A stretch of 64,000 bases of DNA, from NCBI GenBank assembly GCA_039024635.1, contig JBCCQA010000006.1:62001-126000 (forward strand), written 5' to 3'. Each line of letters starts with the position of its first letter. The stretch's first letter is position 1. The stretch comes from Kuafuiihalomonas sp039024635. GTDB taxonomy: Bacteria > Myxococcota > Kuafuiibacteriia > Kuafuiibacteriales > Kuafuiibacteriaceae. The notes under the pieces are model-generated. The model saw nothing but the letters and a program-made list of their open reading frames with translations, had not been told where the DNA came from and did no database searches. The position numbers and the translations under genes were made by a program. Positions 17,401-24,721 of the stretch are shown here, one piece after another.

Positions 17401-17702
17401 TTCAGCCGGCCCGACGACGAAGCGAGCTGCGCATCGAAGAGCGCTCGGAGCGCTTCCGGCTGGAGATGGACCTTCCCAGCGAAGCCGTCCTCCGTCCGCC
17501 ACGGAGTTTCTCGAGGAGTGCCGGCTGGGGTCGCTTCATACAGCGCTTCGAAGACGCTCCGGGGACTTTTGCTCTCGAACGAAGTTGGTCGTGGTCTTCG
17601 GTTCGCATCCCACCTGAGGACATGTCTAGCTTCGTCGCCGCCATGGAGCGACTGGTCGACGACTCGAGCCTCGAGCTGGATTTTGTACTTCGTCGGGACT
17701 GA
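14457..17702 (+). CDS. Lipoprotein paralogue of the preceding gene with a degenerate transglutaminase site
   Basis: A 1081-residue protein starting at the ATG that overlaps the upstream stop; a lipobox 'FLLGC' near residues 15-19 predicts lipidation. It repeats the architecture of its neighbour: helical N-terminal half, a DUF3857-like beta domain and a transglutaminase-like region. In that region 'LEGRADRTRLL' stands where the neighbour has 'YGDCKDKATLL', and 'RYDRPLVL' where it has 'FNHAVLY', so Cys and His are replaced and the Asp position is also not conserved. It is therefore probably a non-catalytic partner of the upstream protein, perhaps a scaffold or substrate binder. A longer frame from 14202 lies inside the upstream gene and would lose the lipobox. 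Confidence 0.75.
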   Translation: MRRAALGLCFLLGCATPREQLRVGPLVEDLPLGEPTGLWPGLAAMEAVDPEAAGRAWSDHILAQPRSASAVTAAELLSQLELPYLARFVKRAESAPIGEAVQARLAWTGWSDATEHWVRAMQARALDRDGGWTARAERGGRLRAGGGAASGLHRLESCARFSTRTTITAWVWSDAFGEIRLDGVVLRDGDRPSVDLEVELAPGLHRLEAELRIDDEDDALALWFPEWSDRAERCTDEVPASREVRWIPTPEARGWKERFVAARVSEAGVARWPRQREALVAPVPELARRSPALMGAWARWATDLGVSAARVLEELDGELSPWGRTTRATALSGVDPEAAHEIVKALNRPRLHFAFLIEQGRGQEALAIAHRLKPGQMSTSERIRAADFFIRSGWPGLADRFVPEFLDPLAEARWFARSDLGRARRLACSEPRSLESRLQCAEWALVAENLDEAKEMVDALHAECPAWAPLHRLRRRLTGVGKGKAAEVLVELRRAGERRTDWELAHEGELWRPELPFEPASRLGPKMKAERGGGNDRVVVVDRRWEDWLRGGARWATTHVLERVQTRGGIDAVGQVSPPPDAAVLRIRTLNGEGASTPAEHREGATDLSFVDLEPMDGAEIEWSRIEATPSDDVATRFSHRGRQGVEFSELVIRTPKDLKLAWASLQGAPEPTIFETDRHRLHRWRIEGVPPWREEPHAPPPRELLPITMVWVEGAQSAARRRNREALALPPSPWAAALGRRLAGGRKGAEAYRAIFEWVRDEISPGSAIGARGLLEGRADRTRLLAQMTAGLGGQFVLARSEARWPSKIPDPHRYDRPLVLAEAEPGRLWMGFDGPSSWFGRLPADYRGGGHLKPDGRVRVFDEEDIGPEHLDVVLEISAQDTDGKGRLQLRAIGRWRGRLREILEESGADEVEAQLERGLSEALGTVDVSSWARTEDGLSAEFIARALFQRDGPRLRMRRLDATPLSEILLGLPGPEALIQPARRRSELRIEERSERFRLEMDLPSEAVLRPPRSFSRSAGWGRFIQRFEDAPGTFALERSWSWSSVRIPPEDMSSFVAAMERLVDDSSLELDFVLRRD

Positions 17703-17705
17703 GCG

Positions 17706-19061
17706 TTGCTCGCCGCTCTGACCATCGCCTATGTCCTCAGCCTGCTGGGTCTGAGCGCTTGGGCGGGACGCGGCATGCGCTCGGTCGACGACTATGCCTT
17801 GGCTGGACGGCGGCTGCCGCTCGCGCTGGCCACGCCTACGCTCCTGGCCACCTGGTTCGGGGCGGGGACCCTCCTCGCGGCGGCGGACGAGGTCCGGCGC
17901 AGGGGCATCAGCGCCGCTACCCTGGATCCCATCGGGGCGGGTCTATGCCTCGTGCTGGCGGGCATCTTCTTGGCCCGGCCCTTGGTTCGGCTGAGGCTCA
18001 CGACGCTCCCCGACCTATTCCGGATCCGCATGGGCTCGAGCGTGGAGCGAGTAGGGGGCTTGCTCATGGTACCTACCTACTTGGGCTGGGTGGCCGCGCA
18101 GTACGTAGCCCTAGGCGAACTCCTGGCCCTCATTTTTCCAATCCCATCCAGCATCGGCATCGTGGGCGTGGCCCTGGTCGGCACAGGCTACACGTGGCTG
18201 GGCGGCATGTGGGCGGTGACCCTGACCGATGCCGCTCAGATCGTCCTTGTAACCCTCGGACTCGTCCTCATGACGCTGAGCGCGGCCCATGTCGTTCCGG
18301 AGATCGCTTCTAGCGTCCCCCCCAAGCACCTCCAGATGATCCCTCCGGGCGAGTTCCTGCCCTGGCTTGGCATCCTTTTCGCGGGCTCCTTGGGCAACCT
18401 ACCCTCTCAAGACCTCATGCAGCGGGTCTTCGCCTCTCGATCGGAGCAGGTCGCCCAGCGAGCCTGTATTCTTGCTGGTCTGGCGTACCTGGTTCTGGGA
18501 GCCCTCCCCGTCTACCTGGGCCTGGTCGGTGCAGCGATGGATCTGGCCCCCGACGCCGTCCTCCCTCAGTTGTCGGATCAGCTGCTCTCGGAACCGATGC
18601 AGCTCATCTTTCTTCTCACGGTCCTGTCGGCCGTACTGTCTACCATCGACTCGGCCCTACTGGCCCCTGCCACCGTCCTGAGTGAGAACGTGCTCTCTTC
18701 ACTCGGGACCGCCCGTCCATTGACCCGGAACAGAGCCTGCGTGGCCCTCATCTCCATCCTGAGCCTCGGCCTCGCTTTCAGCGGCGAATCAGCCTACGGG
18801 CTACTCGAGGCCACCTATGAACTGACCATGGTGGCCTTGCTCGCGCCCCTCGTATTCGGACTCCGTCGGCGCGTAGCGCCGAACTGGGCGTTGACGGGAA
18901 TGCTCTTCCCCAGCGGGCTTTGGACCCTGTTCTTCGCCTTGGGTGTCGAAGAGTTGTTCGGGATCATCCCGGTTGGCCTGGCCTGCACGGGCCTTTCGGT
19001 CGGCATCTTCGCGCTTGGAGCCCGGCCGCTCGGCACCGTCGGCCAGCCGCGCCACGTGTAG
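17706..19061 (+). CDS. Sodium:solute symporter family (SSS/PutP-like) transporter
   Basis: A 451-residue membrane protein with about 12 helices. The N-terminal segment followed by 'DDYALAGRRLPL' and 'ATWFGAGTLLAAADEVRRRG' is the SSS hallmark (helices 1-2), and 'FLLTVLSAVLSTIDSALLAPATVLSEN' carries the conserved Ser-Thr-Asp-Ser sodium-site region of helix 8. The substrate cannot be read from sequence. Start is TTG at 17706, 3 bp after the preceding stop; later ATGs would delete helix 1. It is co-directional with the transglutaminase pair and may be co-transcribed with it. Confidence 0.85.
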   Translation: MLAALTIAYVLSLLGLSAWAGRGMRSVDDYALAGRRLPLALATPTLLATWFGAGTLLAAADEVRRRGISAATLDPIGAGLCLVLAGIFLARPLVRLRLTTLPDLFRIRMGSSVERVGGLLMVPTYLGWVAAQYVALGELLALIFPIPSSIGIVGVALVGTGYTWLGGMWAVTLTDAAQIVLVTLGLVLMTLSAAHVVPEIASSVPPKHLQMIPPGEFLPWLGILFAGSLGNLPSQDLMQRVFASRSEQVAQRACILAGLAYLVLGALPVYLGLVGAAMDLAPDAVLPQLSDQLLSEPMQLIFLLTVLSAVLSTIDSALLAPATVLSENVLSSLGTARPLTRNRACVALISILSLGLAFSGESAYGLLEATYELTMVALLAPLVFGLRRRVAPNWALTGMLFPSGLWTLFFALGVEELFGIIPVGLACTGLSVGIFALGARPLGTVGQPRHV

Positions 19062-19134
19062 CAGCGCGTCCCCTCAGTGAAGGAGCCGAGACACTATACG
19101 TGAGCCCATCCATCGGTCCATGTTGCTGTGACCC

Positions 19135-19995
19135 GTGAGCTTCTCTCGCCCCGACGACCTCACTCCACCCCACCGTCCGAGTGTCGTGGACGGAGTGGCC
19201 TTCGACGTCCACGGTCCGCAAGAAGGCTTTCCGATGTTCTGGCTCCACGGTTCGCCGAGCTGTCGCTGGGAGGCCGTTCTCCTGCGAGACTGGGCTCACC
19301 AGCGAGGCATGTGCGTCGCGGCCGTCGATCGTCCAGGATGCGGCGCCTCTCACCATCAGCCGGGCTGGACCATGCTCTACGTGGCTCGCCAGCTCGGACG
19401 CCTGGCCAATCGGCTTGGCTGGGAGCGCTTCGGTGTAGCCGGTGGCTCCGGTGGAGGCCCCTACGTCCTCGCTGTCGCCCACGAGATGCCGAAACGGCTG
19501 GCCTTTGCCGTGTCCTTGGCCTGCGCGGGGGCCTTTCGCGACGGTCCTCGGGTCCGCCCAGGCCTTGTCGACATGGGAGCAGCGATGGCAGCGAGATTTC
19601 CGGGCGCACTCCGCTTGGGCTTCTCGGCTTTTCGAATCGGCTCGACACAGCCGCTCTTTGCGGGCTGGGCCGAACCGCTGGTACGCCTCGGCGTCGGACA
19701 GGAACAGATGGGCCAGCTCTTTCTCGAGGTCGCAGCCGAAGGAGCGCGCCAAGGCGTGGACGGGTGGGTTCGGGATACCCAGGTCCTCCACGGTCCCTGG
19801 GGCTTCGACGTCGGCGCCATCCGCTGCCCGGTCGAACTCGTCGCAGGCAGCAAAGACGGTTTCGTCCCTCTCCGCTACGTCCGAGCTCTCGCCGACGAGA
19901 TTCCTGGAAGCCGATTTGAGGTCGCTGAGGGCGCGTCCCACTTCGAGACCATTTTCGACCACGACCGTCTGAGTCGGCTCTGTCGGCCGCGATAG
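19135..19995 (+). CDS. Alpha/beta hydrolase
   Basis: A 286-residue protein of the alpha/beta hydrolase fold. 'FWLHGSPSCRW' is the oxyanion-hole HG motif, 'AVDRPGCGASHH' the typical strand 4 turn, 'AGGSGGGPYVLA' the nucleophile elbow (G-x-S-x-G), and 'GASHFETIFDHDRL' contains the catalytic His. The acid residue lies in or near 'AGSKDGFVP'. The substrate is unknown. GTG start at 19135; it follows the symporter by 73 bp and is convergent with the lipoprotein gene (5-bp gap). Confidence 0.88.
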   Translation: MSFSRPDDLTPPHRPSVVDGVAFDVHGPQEGFPMFWLHGSPSCRWEAVLLRDWAHQRGMCVAAVDRPGCGASHHQPGWTMLYVARQLGRLANRLGWERFGVAGGSGGGPYVLAVAHEMPKRLAFAVSLACAGAFRDGPRVRPGLVDMGAAMAARFPGALRLGFSAFRIGSTQPLFAGWAEPLVRLGVGQEQMGQLFLEVAAEGARQGVDGWVRDTQVLHGPWGFDVGAIRCPVELVAGSKDGFVPLRYVRALADEIPGSRFEVAEGASHFETIFDHDRLSRLCRPR

Positions 19996-20000
19996 TAGCC

Positions 20001-20660
20001 TCAGTCTCTGCACAGCTCGACCACGCGATCGACGCAACTGGTGGTCGGACTTCCTTCGGGGCAGGCACAACCGACCCTCTCGCCTTCGATGACGTAAAAG
20101 CAGGCGCGACTATCGGGCTCGATGCAGAACTGTAGACCACGGCCGCGGCAGCTGGACTCCCCTCCCGTGCTGCAAAAGAAGCCATCTTCGCGTTGGATGA
20201 TGGGCGGGATGACGTCGATGCTGGCCAGGACGGCGTTGCTGACTCGACCCGCTTCGTCGTCCACGCAAACATGGTAGCTGAAGCGTCCTTCCGCGACTTC
20301 GCTCGGCACTCGAACCTGCACAGCAAGCGGAGCTGTCGCGTCGAGCAGGAAGTAGTCCTCAGCACCTTCGACCCCAAAGTAGACTCGCCGAGGCAAGTCA
20401 CCGTCCTCGCCGGGGCTGAACTCCAGGTCGATGGAGAAACTCCGACCCCGAACGACGGCCGGAGTCGAAGTGGCCACTAGCTGTGGTGCAGAAGAGCCGA
20501 CGCTGGGCGTAGGAAGGGCGCCCACCCGTCGCCGAGCCCGGTCCACGTCGAGAGCGAGGGACAGAGCGTTCGCGTTGTCGGGGTCGACGGAGCCATCAAC
20601 TCCGACGACGTTTCCACAGGCTGCGAAGAGGAACAGCCCAGCTGAGACTCCAAGCCTCAA
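20001..20660 (-). CDS. Cys-rich lipoprotein of unknown function
   Basis: A 219-residue predicted lipoprotein with lipobox 'LFAACGN' at residues 11-17. Residues about 50-150 look like a beta-sandwich domain ('VVRGRSFSIDLEFSPGE' through 'GRFSYHVCVDDEAGRVSNAV'), and the C-terminal 65 residues hold eight or more Cys, suggesting a small disulfide-stabilised module. Its ATG overlaps the end of the biotin carboxylase gene (4 bp), so it is the last gene of that operon, although its function has no obvious link to acyl-CoA metabolism. No named family recognised. Confidence 0.7.
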   Translation of the reverse strand: MRLGVSAGLFLFAACGNVVGVDGSVDPDNANALSLALDVDRARRRVGALPTPSVGSSAPQLVATSTPAVVRGRSFSIDLEFSPGEDGDLPRRVYFGVEGAEDYFLLDATAPLAVQVRVPSEVAEGRFSYHVCVDDEAGRVSNAVLASIDVIPPIIQREDGFFCSTGGESSCRGRGLQFCIEPDSRACFYVIEGERVGCACPEGSPTTSCVDRVVELCRD

Positions 20661-21994
20661 CTCTTCAGGCCTAGCTCCGTTAGGAGGAAGGATGTGTCGT
20701 GGGTACCGGCTCGGAACACCTCATGAGCGAAGACTCGGGGAAAGACGGCCAGATTGCTGGTCAAGCCCTCGATCCGCGCCTCGGCGAGGTAGTCTCGTAG
20801 GCGGTCGATGGCCTCGTCGCGGGTCTTGCCCCACGCGATCACCTTGGCGAGCAGCGAGTCGTAGAACGGCGAGACCTCACTCCCTGAGGCAACGCCGGCG
20901 TCGACCCGCACGTGTGGGTGCTCGGGAAAGTGCACCAGCTCGATTCGCCCCGGACTCGGGAAGAAGCGCTTATCGGGGTCCTCCGCGCAGATTCGAGCCT
21001 CGATGGCGTGGCCGCCCGGAGGTTCGGGAAGCGTTGGAAGGCCTTCCCCTCGAGCGATTCGAATCTGCTGTTCGACCAGGTCCAGACCCGTGACCAATTC
21101 CGTGACCGGATGCTCGACCTGGAGTCGGCTATTCACTTCCAGGAAGTAGAAAGATCCATCGCCATGGATCATCTCCACCGTACCTGCGTTCCGATATCGA
21201 GCGGCTCGTCCGAGTTCGGCGGCAGCCTCCAGCATTTGGGCTCGCAGCTCCGGACTGAGTCGAGGAGAGGGCGCCTCCTCCACGACCTTCTGGTGCCGTC
21301 GCTGTACGGTGCAGTCCCGATCCCCCAGAGCGATGACCTCGTGCCCATCGCCCAGGATCTGGACCTCGACGTGGGCGGGGTGCTCGATGAGCTTCTCCAG
21401 GTAGACGGTGCCGTCGCCGAAGAAGGTCTCGCCCTTGCGCTGGGCCTCAGCGAAGGCTCGCTCCAGCTTCTTCGGCCCGTCCACTCGGGTCATTCCGATG
21501 CCCCCTCCACCTGCCGAGGCCTTGATCATGATGGGGTAGCCGATTCGCTCGGCCTCGGCCGCAGCCTGGGACGCATCGGCCAGAGGCGGAGAGCCCGGCA
21601 CCAAAGGTACTCCCGCTCGCTCAGCTAGAGCTCTAGCCTCGAGCTTGCCGCCGACGGCCCGCATGGTCTCCGGAGTGGGACCGATGAAAGCGAGGCCCGC
21701 TGCTTCCACTGCCCCGGCGAAGTCGGCGTTCTCTGAGAGAAAGCCATAGCCCGGGTGAATGGCGTCAGCTCCTCGAGCGCGCGCCAGCTCGATGATCGCG
21801 TCTCCTTTCAGATAACTGTCCTTGGGAGCCGCGGGCCCGATAACGTGGAGTTCATCTGCCTCACGGGCGAAAGGAGCGTCTCGATCCAGCTCGGATGCGA
21901 CGGCGATGGTACGGAGGCCCATGCGTTTTGCGGTGCGCTGTACTCGCCGTGCGATCTCGCCACGGTTGGCAATGAGGAGACTGTCCATCTTCAT
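20657..21994 (-). CDS. Biotin carboxylase subunit (acyl-/acetyl-CoA carboxylase)
   Basis: A 445-residue stand-alone biotin carboxylase that carboxylates biotin on a carrier protein using ATP and bicarbonate. 'LLIANRGEIA' opens the N-terminal domain, the ATP-grasp Gly-rich loop is 'AGGGGIGM' (161-168), and the catalytic/metal block 'EVNSRLQVEHPVTE' holds Glu286, Asn288 and Arg290. The chain stops after the biotin carboxylase C-terminal domain, so the biotinyl carrier must be separate; none is visible in the window. It lies between an enoyl-CoA hydratase and a lipoprotein gene with 4-bp overlaps. It could pair with the carboxyltransferase at 42351-43886 or serve acetyl-CoA carboxylase with AccD (26056-26904), so no gene symbol is assigned. 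Confidence 0.9.
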   Translation of the reverse strand: MKMDSLLIANRGEIARRVQRTAKRMGLRTIAVASELDRDAPFAREADELHVIGPAAPKDSYLKGDAIIELARARGADAIHPGYGFLSENADFAGAVEAAGLAFIGPTPETMRAVGGKLEARALAERAGVPLVPGSPPLADASQAAAEAERIGYPIMIKASAGGGGIGMTRVDGPKKLERAFAEAQRKGETFFGDGTVYLEKLIEHPAHVEVQILGDGHEVIALGDRDCTVQRRHQKVVEEAPSPRLSPELRAQMLEAAAELGRAARYRNAGTVEMIHGDGSFYFLEVNSRLQVEHPVTELVTGLDLVEQQIRIARGEGLPTLPEPPGGHAIEARICAEDPDKRFFPSPGRIELVHFPEHPHVRVDAGVASGSEVSPFYDSLLAKVIAWGKTRDEAIDRLRDYLAEARIEGLTSNLAVFPRVFAHEVFRAGTHDTSFLLTELGLKS

Positions 21995-22767
21995 TTGCCC
22001 TTGAACTCCGGCGCTCGCTTCTCGAAGAAGGCAGACACACCCTCTGCTGCGTCCTCCAACATCGCGTTGACGCTGATCAATCCCTGCAGATGGGCGAAAG
22101 CTCCGTCCAGGGGCATGCCCTCTTGCTGAATCAAAGCCCTCCGTCCCAGGCGCAAGACGGCCGGAGACAGTCGAGCCAGCTGCTGCGCTCGAGCCTCGAC
22201 CCTTTCGTCGAAGGCCTCGGGTGAGACCGTTTCGTTGACGAGGCCCATCTCGGCCGCCCTTTCCGTCGAGAAGTTCTCGCCGTACAGCATCATCTCGTGG
22301 GCGTCCCGACGGGAAACAGTCCGAAGGATCAACGCCGAGATCATGAATGGAAAGAGCCCTCGCTTGATCTCCGGAGTGCCCATCTTAAAGCCGGACTTGG
22401 CGATGGAAAGGTCGCAGGCCAGCATCAATCCCAGGCCTCCTGCTACGCAATGTCCGTTGACGGCGGCCAAGGTAGGCTTCGTACCGCGCAACATTCGAAG
22501 AAAAAGGCGAGGAAAGGCCGCGCGGTCTTCGTAGGTCTCGAGAAAGTCACCCCCCGACATGCCGCCCAAGTCTGCGCCCGCGCAGAACGCCTCCTCTCCC
22601 GCACCCCTCAAAACGACCACGCAGGCATCTCGATCCCGGTCTGCCTCGGCAAAGGCCTCCTCGAGACGAGACAACATCTCGGGCGTCAAAGCGTTACGCT
22701 TGTCGGGGCGATTGAGCGTGATGCGGATGATCCGCTCGTCTTTCTCGTAGAGGACCGTCTCAGTCAT
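21991..22767 (-). CDS. Enoyl-CoA hydratase/isomerase family protein
   Basis: A 258-residue crotonase-fold protein. 'EEAFCAGADLGGM' is the first oxyanion-hole strand and 'AVNGHCVAGGLGLMLACD' the second. The downstream catalytic Glu is present in 'GTPEIKRGLFP', but the Glu normally found after the GG(G) turn is Gly here, as in some family members that are not classical hydratases. The tandem with biotin carboxylase resembles short- or branched-chain acyl-CoA catabolism operons (for example methylglutaconyl-CoA hydratase with methylcrotonyl-CoA carboxylase). It overlaps TetR by 8 bp upstream and the carboxylase by 4 bp downstream. Confidence 0.88.
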   Translation of the reverse strand: MTETVLYEKDERIIRITLNRPDKRNALTPEMLSRLEEAFAEADRDRDACVVVLRGAGEEAFCAGADLGGMSGGDFLETYEDRAAFPRLFLRMLRGTKPTLAAVNGHCVAGGLGLMLACDLSIAKSGFKMGTPEIKRGLFPFMISALILRTVSRRDAHEMMLYGENFSTERAAEMGLVNETVSPEAFDERVEARAQQLARLSPAVLRLGRRALIQQEGMPLDGAFAHLQGLISVNAMLEDAAEGVSAFFEKRAPEFKGK

Positions 22768-23386
22768 CGTGCCGGAGCTTTAGCCCGCCCAGCAGGCTCC
22801 GGGCCAGCGATGCCTTAACCCGACCCAAATCCTTGTCCTGCCCGCCCACGTGACCGAGCAAGTAGCCGGTGCATACTGTCTCGATGCTGCCCATGATGAC
22901 GTGGGCTGCCGTATGGACCTCGAGAGAAGGGTCAATCTCCCCCCTTTCTTGGCCCTCCACGAGCAGAGTCACCAACAGCTCGATGGCCCGCTGAAAGAGA
23001 GCCACCGTATCCTCCCGATCGAAACGCCCCGAGCGAGAGACCTCGCGAATCATGACTTGAAGGATCTCGGGGACCACTTCCAAGGCGTCCAAGACCAGCT
23101 CCACGACGCTCTGGATCCGCTCGGCGACGGGGCGCTCCGTCTGTTGGGTGAGCCCTTCCAGAACCTTCACGAAAACCGCCCAGTTGTCCTCGAAGATGGA
23201 CTGCAGAAGATCATCCTTGGAGTCGAAGTAGTGGTAGATCAGGCCATGGGCGATACCCGCCTGTCGGGCGATGTCGCTGACCCTGGTTCGGTGGAATCCC
23301 CGCTCGGCAAAAACGACCGCTGCCGCCCGCAGGATCTGCTTACGACGCTCTTCGGGGTCACTCTGCTTGCGAGGGAGGGCGCCCAT
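22760..23386 (-). CDS. TetR/AcrR family transcriptional regulator
   Basis: A 208-residue regulator. The N-terminal helix-turn-helix (about residues 13-60) has the classic pattern 'ILRAAAVVFAERGFHRTRVS', then 'IARQAGIAHGLIYHYFDSKD'. The C-terminal ligand domain is helical, as in TetR proteins that sense fatty acyl-CoA. Because it is the first gene of the enoyl-CoA hydratase/biotin carboxylase set and overlaps it by 8 bp, it most likely regulates that set and itself, with an acyl-CoA as a plausible ligand (inference). Confidence 0.92.
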   Translation of the reverse strand: MGALPRKQSDPEERRKQILRAAAVVFAERGFHRTRVSDIARQAGIAHGLIYHYFDSKDDLLQSIFEDNWAVFVKVLEGLTQQTERPVAERIQSVVELVLDALEVVPEILQVMIREVSRSGRFDREDTVALFQRAIELLVTLLVEGQERGEIDPSLEVHTAAHVIMGSIETVCTGYLLGHVGGQDKDLGRVKASLARSLLGGLKLRHDD

Positions 23387-23398
23387 GGAAGCTTCAAA

Positions 23399-24712
23399 TC
23401 ACTCGGGGCGCACGAAGTCGATCGCCAGCGTGGTCCCAATCTTCTTCGACATCCATGGAACCGAGCTTCTAAGACGGATCTCGACAACCGTTCGCTCGGG
23501 CTCGGAGCTCGCCTTGACCCACGTGACTGGGCTTTCGAAGTAGCTGGTATCCAAGGGCCGCTCGTTGTTTGGGACGTCGACCCGCGTCCCGGGCAAGATC
23601 AGGAGCAGCTTGCCGGGCTGCTGCTCGGTCTCGAAACCCACATCGCGGTCGAGTCGAACGAAGACTCGGGAGATACGCCCCCGCATGCGAAAACCGATGT
23701 AGCTCATGGTCGACCTTTCGACCGGGAGTCGAATGGCCGGGCGCTCGGGTCGAGCACGGGCCACGTCCAGCTCCGATGGAGGGGGCCCTTGGTCGGGGGG
23801 GACCGTTCTTGACGGCTGCTGAGCCGGTTCGGACATGAATTGCGGAGCCGGTTCAGGCGCAGTGCTGGCCAGGACCTCGGGCGCGGGGGGTGACCAAGTG
23901 GCGAGGGGCGCTTCCACGGAAGCTGCACTCGATTCGCTCTTGGCCGCAGCCCGCTCGGCGGAGGCCGCAGCCTCGCGCCGTCGCTTATCGGCGTCTATCC
24001 GAGCGCGTTCGGCCTGAGCGAGCGCCTCTGCCTCGGCGCGTTCGGCCCGGGCTCGCTCCTCGGCCTCCGCCGCCTTCTGCGCCTGGAGACGGGCCAGCCG
24101 TTCGGTCTCGGCCTTCTCTCGGGCCTCCCGGCGTTCGGCCGCCTCTCGCTCCAGTCGTTCCGCCTCAGCCGCTCGGGCCAGAGCCGCCTCGACCTCTGGT
24201 GTGGTGTCGATGGGGGGGAGCTCGATTTCGAGGGGCGCGGCCTCGTCCTCGAAATTGGGGATCGACGGCGCATCATCGGGGGAGGCGGTGGGCACCTCGA
24301 CCTTGGCTTCACGGGCGACGTCGAGCTTGACCCTCTGCTCGGGCACGTCCTCAGGCATGGACGGCGGAGGACCGGGAAAGACGATCTGGACCTGGTTCTT
24401 CCGCGCTCGCAGCTGGAAGCTGCGAGCGGTCCCGAGCCCGATGACGATGCGGACGGCGTGCTCCGACTCGACCCGCCGCTCCAACAGTCGAACCGTCCGG
24501 AGCCAAGGATGGAGGGGGGGGGCCAGTCCCGGTCGAAGGCGGGCCCCTGCCCAGTCGATCACCAAGCGCTGCTCTTTGGCGTCGTGCTGAGCGGAGAAGC
24601 TGGGGGGCGTGTTTCCTTCGAGGATGAAGACGACCCTTTCCGGATCGTGCCGATAATCGAACCCGATGATCTCGGGCTGGGCCGCGACGAGGAGCGCGAG
24701 CGCCCAGGACAT
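23399..24712 (-). CDS. AMIN-domain protein with Ala/Glu/Arg-rich coiled coil
   Basis: A 437-residue protein. A short hydrophobic start ('SWALALLVAAQ') suggests export. Residues about 14-115 look like an AMIN domain ('FDYRHDPERVVFILEG' through 'QVQIVFPG'). Residues about 185-275 are a highly charged Ala/Glu/Arg stretch predicted to be one long helix, followed by a Pro-rich spacer. A second AMIN-like beta domain ends the chain ('RISRVFVRLDRDVGFETEQQ' onward). AMIN domains localise proteins at peptidoglycan or within pilus/secretin systems; the helix could span the periplasm. Partner unknown. It sits 9 bp after folC and 12 bp before the TetR gene on the same strand. Confidence 0.7.
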   Translation of the reverse strand: MSWALALLVAAQPEIIGFDYRHDPERVVFILEGNTPPSFSAQHDAKEQRLVIDWAGARLRPGLAPPLHPWLRTVRLLERRVESEHAVRIVIGLGTARSFQLRARKNQVQIVFPGPPPSMPEDVPEQRVKLDVAREAKVEVPTASPDDAPSIPNFEDEAAPLEIELPPIDTTPEVEAALARAAEAERLEREAAERREAREKAETERLARLQAQKAAEAEERARAERAEAEALAQAERARIDADKRRREAAASAERAAAKSESSAASVEAPLATWSPPAPEVLASTAPEPAPQFMSEPAQQPSRTVPPDQGPPPSELDVARARPERPAIRLPVERSTMSYIGFRMRGRISRVFVRLDRDVGFETEQQPGKLLLILPGTRVDVPNNERPLDTSYFESPVTWVKASSEPERTVVEIRLRSSVPWMSKKIGTTLAIDFVRPE

Positions 24713-24721
24713 GGACTCAGG

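Noticed and set aside
18964..20070. Antisense frame over the alpha/beta hydrolase
   Set aside because: The plus-strand frame has a clear hydrolase motif set; the antisense product has none.
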